Positions 1-8,453 of a stretch of 64,000 nucleotides of DNA are shown here, one piece after another. The translations under genes were made by a program, and so were the position numbers. Position 1 is the stretch's first letter. Each line of letters opens with the position of its first letter. A model generated the notes under the pieces. It saw only the letters and a program-made list of their open reading frames with translations, did not search any database and was not told where the DNA came from. Source of the DNA: Aurantibacter_A sp965215845 (GTDB taxonomy: Bacteria > Bacteroidota > Bacteroidia > Flavobacteriales > Flavobacteriaceae); assembly GCA_965215845.1 (NCBI GenBank), contig CBDCEL010000004.1:1922001-1986000 (forward strand), read 5' to 3'.

Positions 1-262
1 GAAATATGATTTTGCCATGTTTGGCCACCAATAGTTGGGCCCCTGGGAATGCTTCTTCCTTGATACCATAGGCTATGATGGAATCGACTTTTTTATGGAT
101 AAAAAGAGAGTCTAAGTGCACTTCCGACGGGTAACCTCGTGATAATTCATTGGCCACATCGATTGAAAGAGGCAAAGACGTATCTTCTTGTGTATAAGCA
201 AGTTGATAAGATAAACCGAAGAGTATAAAAAGAAGATGGCTCAATTTTTTCCTGTCGGTCAT
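1..262 (-). CDS. Serine hydrolase, beta-lactamase family (5' part only; runs off left edge)
   Basis: Only the first 87 residues are in the window. They give a short basic N-terminus, a hydrophobic signal segment (about residues 6-22) ending near AYTQ, a linker, then the opening of a class C beta-lactamase/penicillin-binding-like fold: residues reading AFPGAQLLVAKHGKIIF near the cut, which is the usual first strand pair of this family. The catalytic SxxK lies beyond the edge, so activity cannot be judged. The start is the ATG at 262; the next ATG upstream (276) meets a stop after five codons. It is the next minus-strand gene after hemB, 119 nt away, so it is probably a separate unit. In Bacteroidota such domains also occur fused behind a GH3 domain, but the short N-terminus here rules that out for this copy. 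Confidence 0.72.
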   Translation of the reverse strand, partial: MTDRKKLSHLLFILFGLSYQLAYTQEDTSLPLSIDVANELSRGYPSEVHLDSLFIHKKVDSIIAYGIKEEAFPGAQLLVAKHGKIIF

Positions 263-381
263 CGGCGAAATTTCATAAAATTGATATATAGGCAATTTAA
301 ACATGGTTGTCTTGCCGAGTTTGTCGAAACACTTTTTTAGGGACCCGGTCTTCGATAAGCTTGGACTGACAGATAATAAGG

Positions 382-1371
382 TTACCCCAAGAACTTAACC
401 GCGTCCCTTGCAAAATAACTCGCAATAATGCTCGCCCCGGCCCTTTTGATAGCTATTAATTGTTCCATCATTACCGCATCATGATCCAACCATCCCCTTT
501 CCGCCGCCGCCTTTAACATGGCGTACTCACCGGAGACTTGATAGACCGCTACGGGAATATCAAATGTATTCTTGATATCGCGCACGATATCCAAATAACA
601 GATTCCGGGTTTTACCATCACGATATCGGCACCTTCTTCAATATCCATTCGGGTTTCACGTATGGCCTCTTCTCGGTTTGCCGAATCCATTTGATATGTT
701 TTTTTGTCCTTGGGCACATCTTTTTCATCTACGGGGGCGGAATCCAAGGCATCACGGAATGGGCCATAAAAGGCACTGGCATATTTGGCACTGTAGCTCA
801 TGATGCCGGTATCGGTATATTCCCCATCTTCCAAAGCTTCCCGAATGATTTTGATGCGGCCGTCCATCATATCACTGGGGGCCACAAAGTCAGCACCGGC
901 CTCCGCATGGGAAACACTCATTTCGGCCAAAAGTTCTGAAGTCTCGTCATTCAATATTTTTCCACCGGCGACAATTCCGTCATGTCCTAAAGATGAATAG
1001 GGGTCCAAAGCGACATCGGTCATCACCAACATTTCTGGGCAGGCATTTTTGACGGTCTTAATGGCCAATTGCATCAAGCCATTTGAATTTAAGGCCTCTG
1101 AACCTTTATTGTCTTTAAGGTTGTCGGAAACTTTTACAAAGAGCAATACAGAGCAGAGCCCCATGTTCCATAGTTCCTTGACTTCTTTTTCCAAATTGTC
1201 AAGGCTCAATCTATAATAATTGGGCATGGACGCGATTTCCTCTTTGATTCCTTTTCCTTCGACCACGAACAGTGGAACCAGAAAATCACCTGGAGTCAAA
1301 ATCGTCTCCCGAACCAAACGCCGAATCGAATCATTCGATCTTAACCTTCTATTTCTTCGTAATGGATACAT
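382..1371 (-). CDS. hemB: Delta-aminolevulinic acid dehydratase (porphobilinogen synthase)
   Basis: Condenses two 5-aminolevulinate molecules to porphobilinogen in the cytoplasm, the second committed step of haem synthesis. The 329 residues match the usual length. The two Schiff-base lysines are visible: K196 in MSYSAKYASAFYGPFR and K254 in VMVKPGICYLD. The region that carries three zinc-binding cysteines in animal and yeast enzymes reads DVALDPYSSLGHDG (119-132), with no cysteines, so this belongs to the zinc-independent, magnesium-type group. It is the last gene of the haem operon, 13 nt behind the phzF-like gene. No clear terminator is visible in 263-381. Confidence 0.97.
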   Translation of the reverse strand: MYPLRRNRRLRSNDSIRRLVRETILTPGDFLVPLFVVEGKGIKEEIASMPNYYRLSLDNLEKEVKELWNMGLCSVLLFVKVSDNLKDNKGSEALNSNGLMQLAIKTVKNACPEMLVMTDVALDPYSSLGHDGIVAGGKILNDETSELLAEMSVSHAEAGADFVAPSDMMDGRIKIIREALEDGEYTDTGIMSYSAKYASAFYGPFRDALDSAPVDEKDVPKDKKTYQMDSANREEAIRETRMDIEEGADIVMVKPGICYLDIVRDIKNTFDIPVAVYQVSGEYAMLKAAAERGWLDHDAVMMEQLIAIKRAGASIIASYFARDAVKFLG

Positions 1372-1384
1372 CAGATTTTATTTG

Positions 1385-2173
1385 CTAAAATTCAATTTCG
1401 CCGACCATGTATTGAACAGCCTTGCCCCTAATTTTGACCCTATCCCCAAGATGTTCACAAATCAAATCACCACCCCTTTGGGATAATTGCTTGGCCGTCA
1501 TTTTTGATTTCCCCAAAACCTTCGACCAATATGGAGATAAGGTTGTATGTGCTGATCCGGTGACCGGGTCTTCGGGAATGCCGCATTGCGGGGCAAAAAA
1601 ACGGGAAACAAAATCAACCTCGTCTCCTGGGGCCGATACGATTACACCACGGCAATCGAGCTGGTCAAGTAGGTGAAAGTTTGGGACGATCTGCTCGATT
1701 TCCTTTTGGGTATTATAAATCAACAGATAATCAGTTTTTCCTTTGATTGTTTTTATCGGGGAGATGCCGATGGCCCTTGTAATGGAATCGATTTCGTCTA
1801 CAAAAGCCGTTTCATCGGCTGGAAAATCCAAAGTCAAAAATCCATTGTCACCCATTTCGACGGACAATGCACCGCTTCTTGGTGAAAAGAAGTCCAGTTT
1901 AGAAATATCCTTTTCAAAAAACCGGAACAATACATAAGCTGAGGCGAGCGTTGCATGACCGCAAAGATCGACCTCGGTCTCGGGGGTGAACCAACGGATT
2001 TCATAGCGATCGACATCTTTCACCAGAAATGCAGTTTCCGCCAGATTGTTTTCCATAGCGATTTGCTGCATGGTTTTATCTGTTAGCCATGAGTCAAGAA
2101 CACAGACTGCGGCGGGGTTGCCAGAAAATGCCTTTTCGGCAAAGGCATCTATTTGGTAAAGGGTCAATTTCAT
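1385..2173 (-). CDS. PhzF family isomerase-like protein
   Basis: 262 residues with the duplicated hot-dog-like PhzF fold signature. The N-terminus reads MKLTLYQIDAFAEKAFSGNP, followed by NNLAETAFL, in which E46 matches the catalytic glutamate of PhzF isomerases. The C-terminal half has PQCGIPEDPVTGSAH, the matching motif of the second lobe. Members isomerise or epimerise small acids; the true substrate of most stand-alone homologues is unknown, and nothing here suggests phenazine synthesis. It lies inside the haem operon between a small lipoprotein gene (33 nt) and hemB (13 nt) and so is probably co-transcribed, but a direct role in haem synthesis is not implied. Confidence 0.9.
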   Translation of the reverse strand: MKLTLYQIDAFAEKAFSGNPAAVCVLDSWLTDKTMQQIAMENNLAETAFLVKDVDRYEIRWFTPETEVDLCGHATLASAYVLFRFFEKDISKLDFFSPRSGALSVEMGDNGFLTLDFPADETAFVDEIDSITRAIGISPIKTIKGKTDYLLIYNTQKEIEQIVPNFHLLDQLDCRGVIVSAPGDEVDFVSRFFAPQCGIPEDPVTGSAHTTLSPYWSKVLGKSKMTAKQLSQRGGDLICEHLGDRVKIRGKAVQYMVGEIEF

Positions 2174-2206
2174 TATTCCGAACGTGATATTTTGTTTTGA
2201 ATAAAG

Positions 2207-2848
2207 CTACTGATTATCGCCCATATATGCTACAATATCCCCTGCTTCCATCTCTTCCTTACAAAGGATTATTTTTTCCAAATCACGGCCTAAGCCTTGG
2301 GTCGCCCAAAGACCGATATCGTTTTTTAATTCGGTGGGGTCTTCGTCATGATCGATATATTTCCGGATTGATTTTACCAACGGGTCTTCATATGAAGTGA
2401 TTTTTAGGATGGATTTGTCCCCAGGAATACTATAATCCCCTTCATAATCATAACAGAATACCAAAAGGGTATCACCGACGGCCAATTCAGATTCACTGAA
2501 ACAGTCCGTGGAAAAGAACTTCTGGTTAGCATAGGTGTTTTCATTGATTTCCTTGATTTTGAATACCCTGTCGATTTCGACCACTCCTTTTTGCGAGGTA
2601 TATAAAGGTCCGGCATCTTCCGTCGGGCTATCCAAATTTTGTAAAATTCCTGAAAACACCAATGAGAGTTCTTGGCCACAATTTCCTATAAAAGGCCCTG
2701 ATTCGGGCCACCAATAGGTATAGCCCACTTCCAAGGTGTCCTGGGTAAAGGTAATCTCAAGGTCACTTTTTGATTTTTTGCCGAAATCACAGGAATATAT
2801 GAAGACCAGCATACCGCAAACTAGAATACCGCGAATTGTTGTTTTCAT
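2207..2848 (-). CDS. Small lipoprotein of unknown function in the haem operon
   Basis: 213 residues from the ATG at 2848, which overlaps the hemF stop by 4 nt (ATGA); a second ATG at 2854 is possible. A hydrophobic segment ends in FIYSC, a good lipobox, so it is likely exported and lipid-anchored. The mature part is acidic, with several cysteines (FIGNCGQ, STDCFSE, LCKEE) and alternating beta-type segments. I recognise no domain; the single CGQ/DCF cysteines do not form a CxxC or CxxCH haem-binding motif. Its translational coupling to hemF is the only hint about its role. Confidence 0.7.
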   Translation of the reverse strand: MKTTIRGILVCGMLVFIYSCDFGKKSKSDLEITFTQDTLEVGYTYWWPESGPFIGNCGQELSLVFSGILQNLDSPTEDAGPLYTSQKGVVEIDRVFKIKEINENTYANQKFFSTDCFSESELAVGDTLLVFCYDYEGDYSIPGDKSILKITSYEDPLVKSIRKYIDHDEDPTELKNDIGLWATQGLGRDLEKIILCKEEMEAGDIVAYMGDNQ

Positions 2849-3747
2849 ACCCATTCCCTCGGATTTTTTAGCACTTCTATCAATCTCGCTTCTTCACTTC
2901 CCTCTTCAGGATGAAAATCATAACGCCATTGAACGTGGGGCGGAAGGCTCATCAAAATACTTTCGATCCGGCCATTGGTTTTAAGGCCGAACAAGGTGCC
3001 CTTATCATGTACCAAGTTGAATTCTACATATCGGCCTCGTCGTATTTCTTGCCAATCTCGTTGTTCTTTTGAATAGGGTAGGTCCTTCCTCTTTTCCACG
3101 ATTGGTGCGTAAGCCTCCAAAAAACTGTCTCCCACCTCGGTTACAAAGTCATACCAATTTTGCATAGATATCTTATCCGTCGCTTTGCAATAGTCAAAAA
3201 ATAATCCGCCAATGCCCCTGCCCTCGTTACGGTGTGAATTATAAAAATACGCATCACATTTCCCCTTGTACATGGGGTAAAATTCGGGGCTGTGTAAGTC
3301 ACAGGCTTTTTTGCAGACCGAATGAAAGTGTTGGGCATCTTCATCGAACAAATAGTAGGGGGTCAAATCTTGGCCGCCACCGAACCATTGATCTACGATG
3401 GTTCCTTCTTTGTTGTACATCTCGAAGTAGCGCCAGTTGGCATGCACTGTTGGTACCATCGGATTCTTGGGATGGATAACCAAACTCAATCCGCAGGCGA
3501 AGAAATCCGCATTTTCCACTCCGAAATAAGCTTGCATACTTGAGGGTAGTTCGCCATGGACAGCAGAAATATTTACACCGCCTTTTTCAAAAACAGCTCC
3601 ATTTTCGATGACCCTGGTGTGACCACCGCCACCTTCGACACGGGTCCACTGGTCTTCCTTAAATTTTGCTTGTCCGTCTATACTCTCAAGCCTTGAGGTA
3701 ATAAGGTCTTGAAGGTCTTTGATATAGTTATAGAATTGGTCTCTCAT
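2845..3747 (-). CDS. hemF: Oxygen-dependent coproporphyrinogen III oxidase
   Basis: Oxidatively decarboxylates coproporphyrinogen III to protoporphyrinogen IX using O2, so haem synthesis here can run aerobically. The 300-residue length is normal. Family signatures are clear: GGGGHTRVIENGAVFEKGG near residues 38-56, the WRYFEMYNKEG and WFGGGQDLTPYY blocks, RNEGRGIGGLFFDY, and RGRYVEFNLVHDKGT followed by the SLPPHVQWRYD end block. It starts with a 4-nt overlap with the GNAT gene upstream and overlaps the downstream lipoprotein gene by 4 nt, so translational coupling is likely. No oxygen-independent hemN is present in the window. Confidence 0.97.
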   Translation of the reverse strand: MRDQFYNYIKDLQDLITSRLESIDGQAKFKEDQWTRVEGGGGHTRVIENGAVFEKGGVNISAVHGELPSSMQAYFGVENADFFACGLSLVIHPKNPMVPTVHANWRYFEMYNKEGTIVDQWFGGGQDLTPYYLFDEDAQHFHSVCKKACDLHSPEFYPMYKGKCDAYFYNSHRNEGRGIGGLFFDYCKATDKISMQNWYDFVTEVGDSFLEAYAPIVEKRKDLPYSKEQRDWQEIRRGRYVEFNLVHDKGTLFGLKTNGRIESILMSLPPHVQWRYDFHPEEGSEEARLIEVLKNPREWV

Positions 3748-4277
3748 AAATACAGCTCGTAAAGTTCCATGTCTAGAGGCTCTTCATTCGGCGGGGTATG
3801 TTCGTTGAGCAGGGTATTTTTCCAAATATACCCACATTTCTCTGCCACTTTGATGCTGGCCAAATTGCTTTTGTGAACAATGATGCGAAGGGCTTTGAGC
3901 TTGAGCTCGTTAAAGGTGTGTTTTGATATTGCTTTGACCGACTCGGTCATCCATCCTTTTCCCTCATATTGATAACCGATACAATAGGCGAGCTCGGCTT
4001 CCTTAGTGTCCCAATTGATTTCCTTGATGAAGAGCAGTCCGATTACGGTGCGGTTTTCTTTTTCCTTAAGCACGAAAAGAAACTCTTCTCGATTTCTAAA
4101 CTGCCTGAGTTTTTTCTCGATAAAATATTTTGAAAGATCAGGGGTCAGATTTTGTTCCAATGTCTTTGGAAAATAACGCTTCAATCGTTCGGCATTCGTT
4201 ACAACAAAGTCACAAATGCGCCAAGCGTATTTCTCATGGATCGCATCAATGCCGTAATTTTTAAACTCGAACAACAT
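3744..4277 (-). CDS. GNAT family N-acetyltransferase (RimJ/RimL-like)
   Basis: 177 residues with the GNAT layout of the ribosomal-protein acetyltransferase-like group: an N-terminal loop region, RNREEFLFVLKEKENRTVIG strand pair, ELAYCIGYQYEGKGWMTES (the acetyl-CoA-binding Q/RxxGxG/A turn appears as YEGKGW) and the late LRIIVHKSNLASIKVAEKCGY helix typical of the family. The acceptor cannot be predicted. It sits between hemE (53 nt) and hemF (4-nt overlap), so it is part of the haem transcription unit; a GNAT at this position is a known neighbour in related flavobacteria from memory, but no haem role is established. Confidence 0.9.
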   Translation of the reverse strand: MLFEFKNYGIDAIHEKYAWRICDFVVTNAERLKRYFPKTLEQNLTPDLSKYFIEKKLRQFRNREEFLFVLKEKENRTVIGLLFIKEINWDTKEAELAYCIGYQYEGKGWMTESVKAISKHTFNELKLKALRIIVHKSNLASIKVAEKCGYIWKNTLLNEHTPPNEEPLDMELYELYL

Positions 4278-4330
4278 GCTTTGAATTATTGATCAAAATG
4301 TTCATTGTCCAGGGCCCAAGCTCACTCTTT

Positions 4331-5362
4331 TTACTTGGCGGATTCCCATTCTTTAACTGCGTCAATAAATGCCTTTGCATTTTCCAAAGGAATGTTCGGA
4401 AGAATACCATGGCCTAGATTGACCACATATTTGTCCTTCCCGAATTCGTTGATCATTTGTGTGACCATTTTTTTGATTTCAGACGGTGGGGAAAGCAATC
4501 GTGATGGATCGAAATTGCCTTGCAAAGTGATGTTCCCTCCGGTCAAATACCTTGCGTTTTGGGCGGAGCAGGTCCAATCCACTCCCAGTGCGGCCGCTCC
4601 AGATTTTGCCATATCACCGAGTGCGAACCAACAGCCCTTTCCGAATACGATAACCGGAGCCTCATCTTTTAAGGCATCAATAATTTGCTGAATGTATTGA
4701 AACGAAAACTCCTGATAATCAGCCGGCGAAAGCATTCCGCCCCAAGAATCAAAGATTTGAACGGCGTCTACCCCGGCTTTGACCTTGGCCTTCAAATAAG
4801 CGATGGTGGTGTCGGTGATTTTCTGGAGCAATTCATGGGCCACGGCAGGTTGGGTAAAACAAAGCTCCTTTGCCTTATCAAAGGTTTTGCTACCTTGACC
4901 TTGTACACAATAGCAAAGTATGGTCCAAGGCGAACCGGCAAAACCGATTAGAGGAACTTCGCCATTTAATTTTTCCTTGGTCGCCTTTATGGCCTCCATG
5001 ACATAGCCAAGAGCGTCATCGACCTCCGGTAAGACCACTGCATCCATGTCTTTTTGCGAACGAATGGGGTTGGGTAGGTATGGCCCGAAATTGGGTTTCA
5101 TTTGAACCTCTATATTCATCGCTTGCGGAATGACCAAAATATCAGAAAAGAGAATGGCGGCATCCATGCCAAATCTTCGAATGGGCTGCACCGTTATTTC
5201 AGAAGCCAGTTCCGGAGTTTGGCAGCGGGTAAAGAAATCGTATTTCTCTCGAATCTTCATGAACTCGGGAAGGTATCGTCCCGCTTGACGCATCATCCAT
5301 ACTGGGGGTCTTTTAACGGTTTCACCTTCTAGGGCTTTAAGAAATAGGTCGTTTTTTACCAT
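4331..5362 (-). CDS. hemE: Uroporphyrinogen decarboxylase
   Basis: Converts uroporphyrinogen III to coproporphyrinogen III by four decarboxylations in the cytosol. The protein carries the N-terminal signature PPVWMMRQAGRYLPE, the aspartate in AAILFSDILVIPQAM, GFAGSPWTIL, the DSWGG segment and the closing NLGHGILPNIP. I start it at ATG 5362 (343 residues) because the alternative start at 5380 is GTG and adds six residues that do not belong to the family. It follows the hemCD stop after 38 nt. Confidence 0.97.
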   Translation of the reverse strand: MVKNDLFLKALEGETVKRPPVWMMRQAGRYLPEFMKIREKYDFFTRCQTPELASEITVQPIRRFGMDAAILFSDILVIPQAMNIEVQMKPNFGPYLPNPIRSQKDMDAVVLPEVDDALGYVMEAIKATKEKLNGEVPLIGFAGSPWTILCYCVQGQGSKTFDKAKELCFTQPAVAHELLQKITDTTIAYLKAKVKAGVDAVQIFDSWGGMLSPADYQEFSFQYIQQIIDALKDEAPVIVFGKGCWFALGDMAKSGAAALGVDWTCSAQNARYLTGGNITLQGNFDPSRLLSPPSEIKKMVTQMINEFGKDKYVVNLGHGILPNIPLENAKAFIDAVKEWESAK

Positions 5363-5400
5363 GGTCGTCACCCCGAACACAGTCGAGGGGTCTTTTTAAA

Positions 5401-7008
5401 TCATTTACGAATTTTGCTTTTATAATTTTCATTCACCAGATCAACCACGCTTTCAGCCGTTGGTATTTTGGCCACCTGCACCTCTTCGAAATGTTTTCTT
5501 GCCTCCATCGCCGTGGTCTCCCCAATGCAATAGGCAATCTTGTTCGGGGTATTTTTTAACAAAAAGCTACTAACTGCAGACGGACTAAAAAACAAAATAC
5601 CCTCAATATCGTTGTCGATTTCAACGGGGGAATACTTAGTTTCATAGACCTCCAGCTCATTTACTCGAATATGGTTTTCCTTTAGGATTCTAGGAAGGTC
5701 ATCCAATCTTAGGTCGCCACAGAAGAAGGTGACTTCCAGTCCTTCCATATATTCGATGAGGTAGTTCGCCAACTTTTTGGCACTACGCTCGCTGTGTTTT
5801 ACCGGCCCAATTTGACTTTCGATCAACCTTTTCGTTTTTCGACCAACGCAATAGATGTTTTTGAATTGCAGTTCGTCTGAGGAAACATTCTTCAACAGGG
5901 CGTCAACTGCATTTTGGCTCGTAATGATAACGTTTCTGATTTCCTTTTTCAGCGCGGCCGGAGGAATTCGATTCGGATTGATTTTGATGAAATCTTCAGA
6001 AATTACACTTACCGTATCGTCGAATAGATATAACTGGTCATGCGTCAATTTTTTAGTCGAAAATATTGTCGGCTTTTGTAAACTGTCCTTTATCTCGCCT
6101 TTCTGTAATTCGCTCATTAGGCGTTTACCACCTCGACTTAAGATACTATTGGCACAGTCTTTGCCAAGGTTTTCATGTTTGCCAAGTGGGGCCTTAAATT
6201 CTGCTTCCAATTTTTTTTGTCCATCAACACTTAACAGAACACCTTGAAGAATTACTTCCTGTTCCTCCGAAATTTTTGCCAAAGCCCCTATGGGGGCGGT
6301 GCAGCCACCTTCTAATTTGTTCAAAAATTCACGCTCCAACCTTGTGCAGATTTCAGTGGGTTCATGGTTCAATTCAGAACATGCCTCAAGTACGGACTCA
6401 TCCTCTTCAAGGGCGACTACCATGATGGCGCCCTGTGCGGGAGCCGGTAACATCCATGTGAGTCCGATGGTATTTTCAGGCTCGAGCCCAATGCGTTCCA
6501 ATCCCGCTGCCGCGAAAATGGCACCGTTCCAATCATTCTCCTCAAGTTTTTGTAGTCGGGTGTTTACATTGCCCCGCAAATCGACCAATGAATGCGTTGG
6601 ATAACGGTTCAACCATTGTGCCCTTCTACGGAGACTTCCCGTTGCTATGGTTGCTTCACGTTCTGCCAAAAACTCCTGATTTCTTTTATAGGCAAGAATA
6701 TCGTAGTGGTTTCCTCTTTCAAGAACCGCAGCTTGAACAATACCAACGGGCAAGACAGTCGGCACATCTTTCATGGAGTGCACCGCAATATCGATTTCGC
6801 CTTTTAACATGGCGACATCCAAGGTTTTGGTGAATACACCGGTGATACCCAACTCGTGCAAGGGCTTGTCCAATATCAGATCGCCGGTAGATTTTACCGC
6901 AACCAACTCGGTTCGGTGCCCCAATGCGTCCAGTTTGTTCTTAACTGTGGTTGCCTGCCATAGTGCCAATTCACTATCGCGGGTACCAATGCGAATTGTT
7001 TTGCTCAT
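5401..7008 (-). CDS. hemCD: Fused hydroxymethylbilane synthase / uroporphyrinogen-III synthase
   Basis: One 535-residue protein joins two consecutive haem enzymes. Residues 1 to about 300 are porphobilinogen deaminase: IRIGTRDSELALWQA at the N-terminus, catalytic D81 in HSMKDVPT, TGSLRRRAQ and LRGNVNTR phosphate/substrate-binding arginines, and C236 in GGCTAPIGA, which carries the dipyrromethane cofactor. Residues about 310-535 match uroporphyrinogen-III synthase (HemD): IITSQNAVDALL, YCVGRKTKRLI, ILFFSPSAVSSFL and YCIGETTAMEA are its usual repeated blocks. There is no stop or in-frame restart at the join, so the fusion looks real. Overlaps the hemA stop by 4 nt. Fusion would hand the unstable hydroxymethylbilane directly to the cyclising domain (inference). 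Confidence 0.94.
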   Translation of the reverse strand: MSKTIRIGTRDSELALWQATTVKNKLDALGHRTELVAVKSTGDLILDKPLHELGITGVFTKTLDVAMLKGEIDIAVHSMKDVPTVLPVGIVQAAVLERGNHYDILAYKRNQEFLAEREATIATGSLRRRAQWLNRYPTHSLVDLRGNVNTRLQKLEENDWNGAIFAAAGLERIGLEPENTIGLTWMLPAPAQGAIMVVALEEDESVLEACSELNHEPTEICTRLEREFLNKLEGGCTAPIGALAKISEEQEVILQGVLLSVDGQKKLEAEFKAPLGKHENLGKDCANSILSRGGKRLMSELQKGEIKDSLQKPTIFSTKKLTHDQLYLFDDTVSVISEDFIKINPNRIPPAALKKEIRNVIITSQNAVDALLKNVSSDELQFKNIYCVGRKTKRLIESQIGPVKHSERSAKKLANYLIEYMEGLEVTFFCGDLRLDDLPRILKENHIRVNELEVYETKYSPVEIDNDIEGILFFSPSAVSSFLLKNTPNKIAYCIGETTAMEARKHFEEVQVAKIPTAESVVDLVNENYKSKIRK

Positions 7009-8270
7009 TTGGATGAAACGGAATCAAGTTCAAGCTGAAAAACCCGCTGAATCAGTTCAAGACTACTATCGGCATCGACATTATCGTCTTTGAGATGATT
7101 CGCAAACTGTTTGGTGATTTTTTGGATAATGCGATTGGAAATAGCATCGGCTTGCTGGGCATCAAAATTAGACTGCTTTTTCGACTGATAATCCAGTTCC
7201 TCATCTTTCATGGTGTTCAACTTTCTTTTTAGGGCCTTGATGACCGGAGCAAATTTTCGTGTCTCGAGCCATTGGTCGAATTCGCCCTGAACCTCTTCAA
7301 TAATAGTTTCAGCCTGAGGAATGAACGCTTTTCGCTTGGCAAGCGTCTCGTCTGTAATTTGGGAAAGATGGTCTAAATGTATGAGGGAGACATTGTTCAA
7401 ATCGGTGACATTGTCGGAAACATTTTTCGGAATGGACAGGTCTAAAATCAATAAAGGTTTTTTGGTGTAGATCAATTCCTTTGAAATGGTGGGAGATTGC
7501 GCCCCCGTGGCCACGATCAGCACGTCGGCATTTCGTATTTCGGCCTGCAGATCGCCATAATCCTTTACGGTTAAATTAAACTTGCCTGCGATTTTCTCTG
7601 CCTTGTCCTTGGTTCTGTTGATGAGGGTAATATGATTGTTCTTGGTGTGTTTGATTAGGTTTTCGCAGGTGTTGCGCCCTATTTTTCCCGTGCCAAAAAG
7701 TAAAATGTTCTTTTCTGAAACATTGTGAACGTTCTTTAAAATGTACTGTACGGAAGCAAAAGCGACCGAAGTGGCGCCCGACGAAATCTCGGTTTCATTT
7801 TTTATTCGCTTACTGGCCTGAATGACAGAATTGCATAGTCGCTCAATAAACGGATTCGCCAGCCCGTGTTTTTTGGAACGATTGAAGCTCGACCGTAGTT
7901 GGCTTATAATCTCAAAATCTCCAAGTATCTGACTGTCGAGTCCGGTTCCAACACGAAAGAGATGGCTTATGGCTTCCTTGTTCTTGTGAACATAAGCGAC
8001 TTCTTGAAATTCCTCTACGGAACCATTGGTATTGTCACAAAGCAATTTAATTAGCTGAAAGGGGTGTTGGGCAAAACCATGAAGCTCCGTGCGGTTACAG
8101 GTCGAGGTGGCCAAAATTCCATCAATGCCTTCCTCCCTTGCTTGAATCAACAAACGGTCGGCGGCAGCATGATCCAAACTGAATTTTCCCCGCGTATCTG
8201 CATCGGCCTTCTTGTAGCTGAGTCCGATGGTATAAAAAGAGTTATGTCTTGAAATGTGATAGGCTTTCAT
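7005..8270 (-). CDS. hemA: Glutamyl-tRNA reductase
   Basis: Reduces glutamyl-tRNA to glutamate-1-semialdehyde with NADPH, the entry to C5-pathway haem synthesis. From the ATG at 8270 it has 421 residues: N-terminal catalytic domain with nucleophilic C58 in TSTCNRTELHG, the LDSQILGDFEI block, a Rossmann NADPH domain with LLFGTGKIGRNTCENL, and a helical C-terminal dimerisation region from about residue 310 on. An upstream in-frame codon at 8303 adds an unlikely hydrophobic leader, so I prefer 8270. First gene of the operon; a TATTTTTG box lies 19 nt upstream. Its 3' end overlaps hemCD by 4 nt. In other bacteria this step is the main point of haem control. Confidence 0.96.
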   Translation of the reverse strand: MKAYHISRHNSFYTIGLSYKKADADTRGKFSLDHAAADRLLIQAREEGIDGILATSTCNRTELHGFAQHPFQLIKLLCDNTNGSVEEFQEVAYVHKNKEAISHLFRVGTGLDSQILGDFEIISQLRSSFNRSKKHGLANPFIERLCNSVIQASKRIKNETEISSGATSVAFASVQYILKNVHNVSEKNILLFGTGKIGRNTCENLIKHTKNNHITLINRTKDKAEKIAGKFNLTVKDYGDLQAEIRNADVLIVATGAQSPTISKELIYTKKPLLILDLSIPKNVSDNVTDLNNVSLIHLDHLSQITDETLAKRKAFIPQAETIIEEVQGEFDQWLETRKFAPVIKALKRKLNTMKDEELDYQSKKQSNFDAQQADAISNRIIQKITKQFANHLKDDNVDADSSLELIQRVFQLELDSVSSK

Positions 8271-8288
8271 GCAAATATCAAACGGAAA

Positions 8289-8296
8289 CAAAAATA
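8289..8296 (-). promoter_or_regulatory. Candidate -7 box for the haem operon (TATTTTTG)
   Basis: Read on the minus strand this is an exact match to the Bacteroidota sigma-A -7 element TAnnTTTG, placed 18 nt before the hemA ATG, which would give a very short leader. No convincing TTG -33 element lies 17-23 nt upstream, so the call rests on one element and position. Confidence 0.35.
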
Positions 8297-8453
8297 GGAG
8301 CATTAAAGCGCTAAAAATAACGCTAGCGGTACAATAAATATCGTTGCGGGTTTTTTTAGATGTATTTCGATATAAATACGTTGAAATCCAGTACTTTTAC
8401 CATAAACACAGCACTTCAGAAAAAGATTATTTAGAACGTTTCTAAATAAAAAG

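Noticed and set aside
5363..5380. GTG start for hemE at 5380
   Set aside because: It adds six non-conserved residues; the ATG at 5362 starts the family-conserved sequence.
5401..7008. HemC-HemD join as an assembly error
   Set aside because: The frame is continuous without homopolymer runs or truncated domain ends at the join, and both halves have complete motifs.
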